Shown piece by piece: positions 10,687 to 22,589 of a stretch of 64,000 bases of DNA. Both the position numbers and the translations under genes were made by a program. Source of the stretch: Capra hircus (Eukaryota > Chordata > Mammalia > Artiodactyla > Bovidae); the NCBI RefSeq assembly GCF_001704415.2, contig NC_030820.1, positions 40,034,036 to 40,098,035 on the forward strand, in the 5' to 3' direction. Numbering within the stretch: position 1 is the stretch's first letter; each line of letters opens with the position of its first letter. The notes under the pieces are model-generated. The model had not been told where the DNA came from and did no database searches. It was given only the letters and a program-made list of their open reading frames with translations.

Positions 10687-11128
10687 TTGACGAGTAGCGC
10701 GGGTCCGGGTTGGCGCCGTACCAGCCGGTGGCCGCGGCGGCCGCGCCGCCCCGCACGCCGTCTGTGTAGGCGGGCAGCTCGCCCACGTTGCCCAGGCCGC
10801 CGTTGCAATAGCCGCCCACGGCGCCGTGCGGGAACTGCGAGACGCCGGGCGGCATGTGGTAGGTGGCGGCCGCCGCCGCTGCAGCCGCCGCCGCTGCCGC
10901 TGCCGCCGCGTTGTGGCCCGCCATGGCGTGCGGGGGCTGCATGCCCGCCGCGGCCGCCGCCTGCGAGGAGGACCCGGGCGGCGGCGCGCGGTAGGCGGCC
11001 CCCAGGGGTGCCCCCAGGCCGGGCGGCGTGCCGTCCATGGCGCCGCCGAACTTCTTGTAGGTCTCCTCGATGGGGCTCAGGATGTCGGACACGGAGAAGG
11101 GCGTCGTGTGCTTGGGGCTCAACGACAT
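10687..11128 (-). CDS. NKX2-4: NKX2-4 exon 1: TN domain and alanine tract
   Basis: The start codon is at 11126-11128 (CAT on the + strand). It is chosen because MSLSPKHTTPFSVSDILSPIEE is the conserved NKX2-4 N terminus. An in-frame ATG at 11182 would add 18 residues unlike the family. The exon encodes 147 residues plus the first base of Ile148. The TN repressor (eh1-like) motif TPFSVSDILSPIEE is at about residues 9-22 and recruits Groucho/TLE co-repressors in this family. A pure run of 15 alanines is encoded at 10865-10909 by mixed GCG/GCA/GCT/GCC codons. The later segment TYHMPPGVSQFPHGAVGGYCNGGLGN and the end GWYGANPDPRYSS match NKX2-4. The upstream CpG-rich DNA is the likely promoter. Confidence 0.97.
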
Positions 11129-11400
11129 GGCTCGGCGGGCGGCCAGGTAGGGGGGCCCGGGGCGCGCGCGGGTCGCCGCCACCTCGGCCGCGGCGGCTGC
11201 GCCTGTGACCAGGAGTCGGCGGCGCGGCGAGCCCCCCAGCTGCGGGATCTGGGGTTTATTTTAGTCCGGCGCCGGGTTTACGACAGACTCGGGGGGCGGA
11301 GCAACATCCCAAACGAGCAAACAATGGTCCTTGACATCTTTTTTCTCTCGCCAACACCCCCACCCCACCCCCACTCCCCATAGAGGAGGCAAGAAAAGTA
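11129..11400 (-). promoter_or_regulatory. NKX2-4: NKX2-4 5'UTR and proximal promoter (inferred)
   Basis: The CpG island runs to about 11300. On the gene strand a TATA-like CTAAAATAAA lies at about 11254-11264, which would put the start near 11225 and give a leader of about 100 bases. An ACAATGG (SOX-type core) occurs at about 11320. A four-run G-quadruplex motif lies at 11357-11379 on the gene strand. The transcription start is not directly visible. Confidence 0.45.
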
Positions 11401-14038
11401 AAGGGGGCAGTTGGATGTTTCTTGAAAGGATCACCCCCTTCGCTTTCTCCATCCTTCCTACTTCCATCCAGACTTCCTGTTACCCTAGCCCTGGAACATC
11501 AGAAACAAACTCTTGAGGCTGGCGTCGAGGCTGGATGTGAAGGACTCCGCGCGTCTGCCCATCAGACCCCAGTTTCCTGAAGTGATTTAGTAGCAAAGTC
11601 CAGTGTATCTGGAGATGGGGGGGAGGTGGACAGAATGGTACTAAGCTGAGAGTGGATGGCGGTTTCGCCTAGTCCTCTCTAGCTATCAGCCTCTCACTTG
11701 CTCCATCGTCTAAAGTGTTAAAAAAAAAAAAAAAAGCTCTTGGGTCCCACCGTAAGAGCGCATAAAGAGATGAGGTACAATGACCGTCCTCTGCCTTTGT
11801 AGGGTTTCTAATTTATGCGTCTTTAGAGTCTCAAGCATCATTTTGTGGGCAACCAACCGGGCACTTTCAAATTAGCTCAAAGTATCCAAATCCAAAGAAG
11901 AGAAAACACACAGAGACACACATACACGGATGCTAATTTGTAAGTATTCTGTTTTTGCTCTGTGGGGATAGAGGTTAGATAAGGGAAAGAGGTTAGGTTT
12001 TTATGTGTTCTAATGTTTCCTGTTCAGCTCGCACCTGTAAAGTTCTGTACAGGTTTCTTTCCCTTTCGTTTTTCCCCCGCATGGCCCCCTCCCCCGAGTG
12101 AAAATATCCAACTTGGGGTTTACTGGCCTACCACTAATCAAAAAACAAAAAACAGCCTCTTAAGTCCAAAATTTCTAGCTATTCGAAATGGGCCTTTTTA
12201 TTGTTCAAAAAATATAATCTGCTTAAAAATGTGAAATGGATACAGAAATCAGGTGAAAATGGTACTTTCGCTTGAAAGATACTCAACTGTAGATAAATGA
12301 TTTTTTTAGAAAAAAACTTTGTCATCCTTTGATTTGTAAATTTACCTGCATAGCATAGAAGAACTTAGACATTGCGAACTTTCCTATGAATGCTGAACAT
12401 GACAAAGAATATGACAATGACAAAAGAAGTCTGTGAAGCATATTGACTAAAATTTGAAAAGTCCTTCACTTAAAACAGCCAGGAAAAAGAAGATGCAGTT
12501 TTTAAAGGTTTCCTGGAGACTGGGGCAGGAGAAAGAAAAACAGGGAGAGTGCTTTCTTAAGCAAGATTTTATTGTTTATAACAGAAGAAGAACAGGATGT
12601 AAGAAAACAATTCCAGTTGAACCTATTAGAACATAAAATCTAATAGTACACATCTTGAAGGTAAGAACAGTTACCTATTCCTTTTCTTGTTTGGTTTCAG
12701 TACTTTGATTGGAATGTTTTCCATGGTTTTGCTTTTATTGTTTTAATCATTGTTTTGTTCATTTCAGTGAGTTTTGCAAAGAATCTAGGGGTGAGGGGAT
12801 GGGGGAGAAGGGACCCGTATTTACCTATGGGAAGAAAGTGTCAACCAGGCAAGTGTGTAGAGTATTAGTATGTTAAAATATTGAAGGAACAAAAGACAAG
12901 GTACTGTGATTATTTGCAGATGTCAGTTATTTACTTAGCAATATTAGTATTGCTACAGTTTTAATACCATGCCACTTTTATAGGTCTTTCCTGAGCTTGA
13001 AACATTTGGACTACGTCTTCATCCTTACCTGCAGTTGAATTACTTACTTAATTTTTTAAATTAATGAATTACAGAGAAGCATTTATGTATGTATTTAAGT
13101 AGTTGCTAGAATCTTGAAAACTGCACTTTGGTTTTTAAGTTTTGGTTTAATTCAAAATGTATTGTTTACTTGATCCACTTAAATAAAAAATAGTAGACAG
13201 TCTTTCATTTCAAACTTTCCTCAAAGATAACAGGGTAAGTAAAAATAGTTGTTTTAACATCCATGGACAGAAAAAGTCATTTGTGAACCATTATGTTTTA
13301 AAGTTCAAACATGTTTCAAAAATGAAACCTATTATCATAGTCTTTGTATTGATTAGTTATCCAAGCTGTGAAAGTAGTTATCATTAGTTTTTTCCAGACA
13401 GTTATTATTTGTTCTGTTTTCAGGCTATGCATTTCATCTCATGTAATATTTTTATAAACTCTAGGATAGCAGTTCGCCTGAGTGGTTGAACTACAAGTTG
13501 TTGCTTATTTTGTTTTTCAACTGTAGTGGGTCCTGCTACAAGTTCGATGACATCTGGAAAGCTCACACCTTTGAATAAAGAAAGCACCTTATCTGTCTGG
13601 AGGCTTTCTGCAGACTGTCACTTTCTGACTGCTTGGAAACTTGATACCCTAATTAGTACTCCTTTACTAGAGGTAAACAGTTATGAAAAATATCCACAAT
13701 CTTCAACAGTTCTTCCTCTCAATTGTTTGGGTCTTGTTCCAGAAATTGCATATCTTCGCGCTGAAAACACTGGATGTGTGCAGATGATTCTGAAAACGTG
13801 TATTCTGGAGGATGTGTATATACAGATGCAAATTAGACTAATCCAATTGATACTCCATTAAAGGTTTTTATCAAATTCATTTCATCATATTATTGTCTGC
13901 CTAAATTATGTATGGAAATTAATACTCAGTAGATTGTTAAATACTGTTGACCAAACTGGATTTCACAGGAAATACATTACTGAGAAATGTTTTCCTGGTG
14001 GTTTATTTCTTTTCTTAAAAACAATGCTGGCATTCAGC

Positions 14039-14071
<33 letters not shown>

Positions 14072-16256
14072 CCAATACTACCGAAGAGAACACGGTGAAA
14101 AAAGATGGCCCTGCCTCCCCATCCTCCGTCTTCCTCTTTCCCCCTCAGAGGCACGGTTACCTGATTCTTCTGGGTGAGTCTATTCATCTTGAAACATGCT
14201 GCCATTTTACACACCGGAGGTGGCATGTGGTTTGATACCTTGGTTTTTTCACAGCTTAGGTTTTTGTACGTTTGTATACCACATCACTGAAAACTTAATA
14301 ATTGGACTGTGGCAGACATAGAAAAATTACCTAAACAAAAAGATTCAATAGAATCTCTTGGCTTTCTGACAAAAATGTGGTATTCGTTGAAAATTTCTCA
14401 TGTATTAATTAACCTTAGGGCCACAGTTATTTAGGAAAACAGTCCTGAGGTAGGAGCCTTACCCCAATAGGGGATTTGCTGTTGTCAAAGAGAAGCTCAG
14501 AGAAAAAGGCCTGAGAAACCTTGCAAAACCAGTTAGTTACTTAAAGGGCAATGTTGTTTTTCTAAGGTAGCAAGTAGATATCTAGTGTGTCCTGAATTTA
14601 CTTATAAAGGAAAATAATGTTTGAAAATACAACTTTCTGCTTAATATTCAAGATCCATGCCTTTTAGAAATGAGACACTTGCCACATTTGTGATTAATTT
14701 AAAATAGTTGTTAATAAAATTCTTGCTCTTTGGAAGTGCCTTTAAAATATCTCCTTTGCAGTAGGGAAGGAACAAAAAGAATATATCAGGATGCTAGTAA
14801 GAATATGTCAGGATACTAATATTTTGTAGCAATATTGAGATTATAAAGAGGAAACAAAATTGCTATAGATATAAAACACAAAGTTTTAAAAAATTGTAAA
14901 TGTTTATGAATTTCACCAATTTCTGAAATTTGATTTCTTTTTATTCCTCCTAAAAAACTCTTTGTTTTAAATGTTCATTTCAATTATTATGAATCTCTTG
15001 TGTTGATTTTACCCTTTGTTATTAATAGAATGACTCTGTTGTTTCTACCCCACCCTCAATCCTTGTGCTTCCCCACCAGGGTTCCTCATCTTAACCCTGA
15101 ATTCTGCTCCCTCTGATGCCCTGAAATGCAGCTAAGGCCCAGGGAGGACAAAAAGAAGTTAGAGAACTTGAACCACCTCCCCACCACCTCATTCTTCCAT
15201 AATTTCTTCACAAATGCAAATTTCTTGCAGTTTAACTCCTCTATTAAAAAAATTTTGAGTCAGTGTTTCCTGATCATCAGATTTTTAGATTGAAAATATT
15301 TTTCTGATCAATGAATATATTTTAAATTAAAGTGGTTATTAGTACAATGTGAGAAAGAGTAGTAGGTGTTAAAGATGTGATTGTTGTTGGAATCCTAATG
15401 AGATCAATTAAATGATTCCTAAAAAACAAAAACGAAGTCTTCCCTTTTAGTGTCAAATTGTAATATTCACTTTTACAGTCTAGGTAGAGAATAAGGTTAT
15501 GCTACATCAGAGGTGTAAAAATATTGGTCAGTTTTCAAAAATATGAAAATTGACCACTAGGGCACAACTCTCCTACCCTAGGATTACAAGCTTTGGCTAG
15601 AAATTTAAATTTTTCTGTGTTTTAAAAATTATTTTTAGTGTAAACATTAAATACATGATACGGGAAACAAGGGCAGGCAATATGGAATTATATTCTTTAT
15701 TGCAGCAACAAGTTTACTTGTATATTTTGCTTACACAGAATGTTTAAACTTTAAAATAGCATTTCTATTGAACATTATCTGACATTTTTACATGTCTTAG
15801 AATGTAATTGAATTGTTCTTTTATAGGAAGAAAGAATTCCTTGGATTTTAAGCAAAATTATATTTTTATTTATTATTTTATGTGAGGAGCTAGTCTAAGT
15901 TTGCACTATATCTCTGCACATAACCTAAGTGATTACATACAACTTTTTAAAAAATACAATTTTATAACTTTTATTCTCATGTGCACTTAATTTTTCTAAA
16001 TCTAAGAGGTTCATTGAATTTACTGTAAAGTCTCTTTCTGTCCTACAAGTCCCATTAAAGATGTATCTTCTTATGTTTACAAATTAATTTGTGATTATCA
16101 AGGAACATATCTGTCTTTCCACCTGAGTCAGGTACTAAGATTATTTGTTATTGTCACTTACTTGAAAAAGAAACTTCAGTTTGGGGTATTTTGATAAACT
16201 ATTTGTTGCATTTATTAACAAAGTTTTACTATGTATATTTTTTGGACATGAATTGA
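11401..16256. other. NKX2-4 upstream flank, repeat-poor, no gene
   Basis: About 4.9 kb with no ruminant retroposon I recognise and one AAC microsatellite. A block at about 13500-13860 stays open for 111 codons but matches no protein. It carries TAATTAG, ATGCAAAT and TAATCC motifs and is better read as candidate regulatory DNA. Confidence 0.5.
14039..14072. repeat. (AAC)n microsatellite
   Basis: About eleven AAC units. Read in frames on each strand it gives a poly-Thr and a poly-Cys open frame, both spurious. Confidence 0.97.
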
Positions 16257-16352
16257 ATTTGAGCAAACTCTGGTAGATAGTGAAGGACAGGGAAGCCTGG
16301 CATTCTGCAGTCCATGGGGTTGTAAAGAGTTGGACAGGACTGAGCAACTAAA
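16257..16352 (+). mobile_element. BovB LINE 3'-end fragment
   Basis: The terminal BovB block: gagcaaactctgg, then gacagggaagcctggc, then the gttgtaaagagttggacaggact stretch. Only about 95 bases of the 3' end remain. It is the first ruminant retroposon upstream of NKX2-4. Confidence 0.75.
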
Positions 16353-17481
16353 CAACAAGATGTATATTTTAAAAGAAAAAAAAAACTATGACAATAATAT
16401 AATTAGAAAATGTTGCCCAATTTTGTTGTGTTTGTTCTGTGTACTACAAATGTTGTGGAGGTCTCTGCATTCTAGGTTGAGAATTGTGCTTGATGCAATA
16501 GGCTGGTGTTCATGTCATAAATCAAAATCAGTTTTTGGTACATTTTAAGCAGTTTAGTTTCTGGTTCAATTATTTATGAAGCTTGATATGAAATACTTTT
16601 TATTAATGTGCTTCAAAGAGACACTGAGAAGCATGAAGAGAACTAATTGATAAAAGTTGCCTTGTAAGGTTTTCTTTAAAAAAATTTTTTTTAATCTAGT
16701 AAAATGAGTCTTAAATTATAACAAACCTGTCAGATGAACTTGATAATTACTAAATATTGACTCAAAATACCCAGTTTGTAAAGTAAACTAACAATGAGGT
16801 GACTCTTCAGTAAAACTAGTGTTTATTAAGTATTTGAAAATTAAGTCCTAAATTTGATCTTGTAACTGTGTAGGGAATTACAGAGGTAATACTGGAAACA
16901 AGTATCAGGAGACAAGAGCTATTGGAATTTGGCCAAAAACGCCGCATAAGAATTACTTGAGAAAATCAGTACAGCTTGAATGAAAGCAACATTGGTATAC
17001 AACAAGTCTTTAAAAATAAATAATTCTCCCACATGAGAAATAAGTAAAATTTGGAGTAAATCATCTCTTCCAAAATAAAAAAGCATATGTGTACATGCAA
17101 AATAGTTTAAAAAGCTAACAAAACTATCTTAACTATAAGAAAATGGCAAATTTTAGTGAGTAAAAGATTGTTTTTAATTACAAAGGAAAAGAAATTTAAA
17201 ATAGAATTTTTAATTGTTTAAAGCTCACTTTTTAATGGGATAAATAAATGTTGATCTGTGAAGGGTAGTTTATGCTTGAATGTAGTGCATAAGTCATTCT
17301 AGGAGTTAGATGATGGAAAACATGGTGATTGTTTTATGTACTTACCATTATAAACATATAAAATACTCTCAAAGATCTGAAAGAGAACTATTTCACATAT
17401 GAAGTTTTAGTTTTCTGTAAATAGTCTGATATGTATGAAGATTTCTTCTGGAGTTAATTCTCTTAAATGCACTGTTTCTTT
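16353..17481. other. Intergenic, unique
   Basis: AT-rich sequence with no gene or recognised repeat. Confidence 0.5.
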
Positions 17482-17779
17482 AGAATAATCTGTGCTGCTG
17501 CTGCTAAGTCGCTTCAGTCATGTCCGACTCTGTGTGACCCCATAAACGGCAGCCCACCAGGCTCCACCGTCCCTGGGATTCTCCAGGCAAGAACACTGAA
17601 GTGGGTTGCCATTCCCTTTTCCAGTGCATGAAAGTGAAAAGTGAAAGTGAAGTCGCTCGGTCGTGTCTGACCCTCAGCGACCCCATGGACTGCAGCCTTC
17701 CAGGCTCCTCCATCCATGGGATTTTCCAGGCAAGAGTACTGGAGTGGGGTGCCATTGCCTTCTCCGAGAATAATCTGTG
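17482..17779 (-). mobile_element. Complete Bov-A2 SINE with target-site duplication
   Basis: Two related Bov-A monomers in antisense orientation joined by the aaaagtgaaagtgaa linker, starting with the CTG-repeat complement of the AGCAGCAGC tail. A perfect 13-bp direct repeat, agaataatctgtg, flanks it at 17482-17494 and 17767-17779, so the insertion limits are certain. Open frames within it are spurious. Confidence 0.97.
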
Positions 17780-19062
17780 GTAGTGCATATATGATTGAGC
17801 TGTCACTATGAACATAATTGATGACAGTCTGCCTGATGCAGCTCTTATGAACAATTTGCAGAGATTAAAAGGGTGATGGAAATGGTGCTTTAGGAATTGC
17901 TTTCTAAAGACACCTGAGCATCGAAAAGAAATCTGGGGTTTCCAGTGCCCTCTGAAATCATTTTCACATAAAACCCAGGTTTAGTAGGTATAAGCGTTGT
18001 TTAAGTGCTCAGCTCTTGAAAAAAAAAATTTATGTGGCATAAAGAGATGATTTGGTCATGGATCTTAAATGATCAAATCAGAGTATCTGTTCTATACCTG
18101 TTTCAACAGGAGAAATGGAGACTCTTTTACCTATTTAGTATTCCATATGTACTTGCATTTAAGTACATAGGCAATAAATGAATATAGATAAATACTCATG
18201 AAAGTAAGAAGCTAAGATGTGGTTGAAAGAAGCATCAACTCTATGGGCCATAAAACCTACTGAGTTCCTATAGTTGAGCCTCAGTGTTGGTTGTAAGCTT
18301 CCTAGTGGTCAGCTGAAAAGCCAATTAAACTTTTTTTTGTGGGGGGGCGGGGGGGGGGAGTGGTGGTGGAGCAACCCCCCTCCTCTGATTCCTCAGGAAA
18401 AGAAGGACTTCCTAATACTGTGCTCTGAAAAAAATTCCTCATGGGGGCTTCACATAGGAAACACTAAATATAAAATTATTAATAGTTCTCTAGCAGATGG
18501 AGTTATTTCCTAAAGTTAGCTTGTTATAGTGGCTATTAGTCAACAATTTGAGACCTCAACACCAGCTCAACTAAGGTAACTCCAAGGTGTGGGTGCAAAG
18601 TAAGCAGCCTGGTCCAGATGTGTAACCTTCTGATGGTCAAGGAATAAACTCCACACCTTTCAAAGAAGGTTTCGTAAAAACCACAGCATTGTTATGCTTT
18701 CCCTATTACAAAGTTCTTATACTGAGGCTATGACCCTCTAACTTGCAGGTATCGGTCCAGTTCAATACTTTGATGCCAAATTGTAAGTTTGGTTTCCTCC
18801 CATAAAGCTCTTTAAATATAAGAAGGTATTATATTAATCATATTATCATACCATGTCTCTCCTCTTCACAAAAAAATTCCCCAGAACAAAAACATCTGTA
18901 ATGAACATACACAGTTATTACCCAAGAATTTATCAAGTGATTACTGTTTATCAAGTGATTATCAAAAGTGCCCTGAGTGCTTTAACTGGAAATTGGAAAG
19001 GGAACCTGTCTGGTACCAGAAAGGGGAAACTTATTTTGTCATCCTTATCCTGATCTTGAAAT
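17780..19062. other. Intergenic, unique, with G-run
   Basis: No gene. A run of almost uninterrupted G lies at 18341-18358 after an oligo-T, followed by GGTGGTGGAG. Confidence 0.5.
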
Positions 19063-20411
19063 GGTTCAGTTCAGTTCTGTCACTTAGTCGTGTCTGACTG
19101 TTTGCGACCCTATGAACCTCAGCATGCCTGGCCTCCCTGTTCATCACCAATTCCCGGAGTTTACTCAAACTCATGTCCATTGAGTCAGTGATGCCATCCA
19201 ACCATTTCGTCCTCTGTTGTCCCCTTCTCCTCCTGCCTTCAATCTTTCCCAGGATTAAGGTCTTTTCAAATGAGTCAGCTTTTTGCATCAGGTGGCCAAA
19301 AGTATTGAGATTTCAGCTTCAACATCAGTCCTTCCAATGAACACTCAGGACTGATCTCCTTTAGGATGGACTGGTTGGATCTCCTTGCAGTCCAAGGGAC
19401 TCTCAAGAGTCTTCTCCAACACAACAGTTCAAAAGCATCAGTTCTTTGGCACTCAGCTTTCTTTATAGTCCAGCTCACATTCATGTATGACTACTGGAAA
19501 AACCATAGCTTTGATTAGATGGACCTTTGTTGGCAAAGTAATGTCTCTTCTTTTTAATATGCTATCTAGGTTGGTCATAACTTTCCTTCCAAGGGGTAAG
19601 CGTCTTTTAATTTCATGGCTGCAGTCACCATCTGCAGTGATTTTGGAGCCCCCCAAAATAAAGTCAGCCACTGTTGCCACTGTTTCCCCATCTATTTGCC
19701 ATGAAGTGATGGGACAGATGCCATGATCTTAGTTTTCTGAATGTTGAGCTTTAAGCCAACTTTTTCACTCTCCTCTTTCACTTTCATCAAGAGGCTCTTT
19801 AGTTCTTCTTCACTTTCTGCCATAAGGGTGGTATCATCTGCATATCTGAGATTATTGATAATTCTCCTGGCAATCTTGATTCCAGCTTCTGCTTCATCCA
19901 GCTCGGCAATTCTCATGATGTACTCTGCATATAAGTTAAATAAGCAGGGTAACAATATACAGCCTTGACGTACTCCTTTTCCTATCGGGAACCAGTCTGT
20001 TGTTCCATGTCCAGTTCTGTTACTTCCTGACCTGCATACAGATTTCTCAAGAGGCAGGTCAGGTGGTCTGGTATTCCCATCTTTTTCAGAATTTTCCACA
20101 GTTTATTGTGATCCACACAGTCAAAGGCTTTGGCATAGTCAAGAAAGCAAAAATAAATGTTTTTCTGGAACTCTCTTGCTTTTTCGATGATCCAGCAGAT
20201 GTTGGCAATTTGATCTCTGGTTCCTCTGCCTTTTCTAAATCAGCTTGAACATCTGGAAATTCACGGTTCGTGTATTGCTGAAGCCTGGTTTGGAGAATTT
20301 TGAGCGTTACTTTACTAGTGTGTGAGATGAGTGCAATTTTGTGGTAGTTTGAGCATTCTTTGGCATTGCCTTTCTTTGGGATTGGAATGAAAACTGACCT
20401 TTTCCAGTCCT
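19063..20411 (-). mobile_element. BovB LINE, 5'-truncated
   Basis: BovB in antisense orientation. It begins with the 3' tail complement (ggttcagttcagttctgt) and reads back through the reverse transcriptase region. Conceptual fragments include FNLYAEYIMRIAELDEAEAG and RYADDTTLMAESEEELKSLL, which holds the YADD catalytic box. The coding frame is broken into at least four pieces in different frames (19031-20099), so it is dead. About 1.35 kb of the roughly 3.2-kb element is kept. Confidence 0.95.
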
Positions 20412-20489
20412 GAGCACTTTTAAATTATATGTATATATGTGTGTATTACTTTATCATTTTAAGTTTTATGTATGTATGAACATATGCTT

Positions 20490-20525
20490 ATGTATACATG
20501 TATGTGTATACATACATGTATACAT
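20490..20525. repeat. Perfect inverted repeat, 15-bp arms
   Basis: Arms at 20490-20504 and 20511-20525 with a 6-base loop, within a TA/TG-rich stretch (20425-20530). Probably a microsatellite-derived hairpin. Confidence 0.85.
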
Positions 20526-20577
20526 TCCAGGTTCTAAACAATTGACTTACTAATGAACTTTTTAGAACATATCCTAC

Positions 20578-20620
20578 TTGTTGCTGGTGGATTCTTTACC
20601 AACTGAGCTAACAGGAAAGA
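20578..20620 (-). mobile_element. Bov-tA head fragment
   Basis: The reverse complement reads ttagctcagttggtaaagaa, the A-box region of the tRNA-Glu-derived Bov-tA head. Only about 40 bases remain. Confidence 0.6.
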
Positions 20621-20797
20621 CTTGTAAGGTGGAGATAAGGCTAAAATCCTATAGCCCACTAACAATCATCTTTTACTAATGTGCTTTATACATGCGTGAA
20701 CTCTAGGTGCTTGTCTCATTTGATTGTTACAGTAGAAGGGAGTTTAAAATGTGATCAACATTGACAGTGATTCAAGTGAAAAAAATACTTTTTTTCA

Positions 20798-21440
20798 TCC
20801 AGTTGTATTGAGATATAATTGGCATACAGCACTGTATAAGTTTAAGGTATACAAGAAAGTGAAGTAGCTCAGCCGTGTCCAGCTCTTTTCTATCCTGTGG
20901 ACTGTAGCCTACCAGGCTCCTCCCTCCATGGGATTCTCCAGGCAAGAATACTGGAGTGGGTTGCCATTTCCTTCTCCAATGCATGAGAGTGAAAAGTGAA
21001 AGTGAAGTCGCTCAGTCATGTCCGACTCTTAGCCACCCCATGGACTGCAGCCTACCAGGCTCCTCCGTCCATGGGATGTTCAGGCAAGAGTACTGGAGTG
21101 GGTTGCCATTGCCTTCTCTGATTAATAAGTCTAACTTTGATATATTATTTAATATGCACAAAGACATTACGTAGTTATTGACTGTATTCTCCACATTGTA
21201 CATTTCATATTCATGACTCACTTATTTTGCCATTGGCAGTTTATACCTCTTAATCTCCCTCACCTATTTCTTTTCCTGCCGTTACTCCCCTTAACTCTGG
21301 AAAACATGTTTGTTCTCTGTTTATATATTTTGTTGTGTTGATTCTTTTTTTTTACATTCCACATGTAAATGAATAAATGTAAATGCTCACACAGTACTTG
21401 TCTTTTTCTAACTTATTTCACTTAGCATATTACCCTTTAG
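20798..21440 (-). mobile_element. L1 3' region, antisense, interrupted by Bov-A2
   Basis: The segments tattgagatataattggc and, after the SINE, a taactctggaaaacatgttt stretch and a cttatttcacttagcatat block are antisense L1 3' sequence. It is interrupted by the SINE at 20858-21119 and cut off by BovB at 21441. Confidence 0.65.
20858..21119 (-). mobile_element. Bov-A2 SINE
   Basis: Two Bov-A monomers in antisense, joined by the gagtgaaaagtgaaagtgaa linker. It ends at gccattgccttctctga. It is inserted in an L1 remnant. Confidence 0.93.
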
Positions 21441-22241
21441 TATGAACAAATTTAGTGGAGGTGACAGAATTCCAGCTGAACTATTCAAAATCCTAAATGA
21501 TGATGCTATTAAAGTGCTGCGCTCAGTATGTCAGCAAATTTGAAAAGCTCAGCAGTGGTCACAGGACTGGAAAAAGTCAGTTTTCATTCCCGTATCCAAA
21601 GAGGCGAATGCCAAAGAATGTTCAAACTACCGTATACTTGTGCTCATTTCACATGCTAGCAAGGTTATGCTCAAAATCCTTCAAGCTTGGCTTCAGTAGT
21701 ACATGAACTGAAAACTTCCTGATACACAAGCTGGGTTTTGAAGAGGCAGAGGAACCAGAAACCAAATTGCCAGCATTCTTTGGATCATAGAGAAAGTGAG
21801 GGAGTTACAGAGAAACTTCTGCTTCATTAACTATGCTGAAGCCTTTGACTGTGTGGATCACAACAAACTGTGGAAAATTCTTAAAAGAGATGGGAATACC
21901 AGACCACCTTACTTGTCTCCTGAGAAACCTGTATGCAGGTCAAGAAGCAACAGTTAGAACTAGATGTAGAACAATGGACTGGTTCCAAATTGGGAAAGGA
22001 GTATAACAAGGCTATCTATTGTTATTCTGCTTATTTAATATTATTAATATATGTAGAGAAGATCATGTGAAATGCTGGGGTGGATGGAACACAAACTGGA
22101 GTCAAGATTGCTGGGAGAAATATCAACAACCTCAGATATGCAGATGATACGACTGTAATTGTGGAAAGTGAAGCGGAACTAAAGAGCTTCTTGATGAGGA
22201 TGAAAGAGGAGAGTGAAAAAGCTGTCTTGAAACTCAACATT
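21441..22241 (+). mobile_element. BovB LINE internal fragment
   Basis: Sense BovB reverse transcriptase region, from the ATGAACAAA...GGAGGTGACAGAATTCC block to AACTCAACATT. It lacks both the endonuclease half and the 3' tail. Many stops and frame changes. The end point coincides closely with the BovB sequence that starts at 25611. Confidence 0.92.
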
Positions 22242-22261
22242 AAAATTATATAAAGTTTAAA

Positions 22262-22435
22262 TTTCAGTGTTCATAAATAAAATTTTATTGAACAGAGCAG
22301 CATACCTTTATTAGTGGCAGAGTTGAGTACAGTAGTTGTAACAGAGACCATATGGCCCATGAGTCTAAAATATTTACTTGCTGGTACTTTAACAGAAAAT
22401 GTTGGTCAACCTCAGCCAAGGTGAAAGTCAAAGTC
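22262..22435. mobile_element. Probable hAT-Charlie type DNA transposon remnant
   Basis: The blocks aataaaattttattgaac, gcagagttgagtac, aacagagaccatatggccc and ctaaaatatttac match a common ancient mammalian hAT-type element as I recall it. The family name is not certain. Confidence 0.45.
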
Positions 22436-22589
22436 ATTTTTCCAAATATGCAGTCCCACAGCTATCTCTAGAAGTAATCACTATGGAGGGTTTTCTGGGT
22501 ATGTTTTTTCTAGGTGTGTATGAATACACATATATCTGTAGTTCTATTTCTTTATGTATCTATAACTTACGCATTCACACTTTAAAAAT

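Noticed and set aside
11129..11182. Upstream in-frame ATG extending NKX2-4 by 18 residues
   Set aside because: The extension (Arg/Pro/Ala-rich) is absent from the family; the conserved MSLSPKHTTPF start fits better.
10031..11208. Long + strand open frames opposite NKX2-4 (10031-10690, 10423-11208, 10826-11383)
   Set aside because: They are antisense shadows of NKX2-4 in a CpG island, and the repeated SGSQDTPRAP-type peptides come from the 34-bp minisatellite.
13526..13861. 111-codon + strand frame as a possible small gene
   Set aside because: No domain, no splice or promoter evidence, and no codon-usage signal I can assess. It is better treated as candidate regulatory DNA.
13963..14235. Poly-Cys and poly-Thr open frames around 14039-14072
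   Set aside because: They are translations of an (AAC)n microsatellite.
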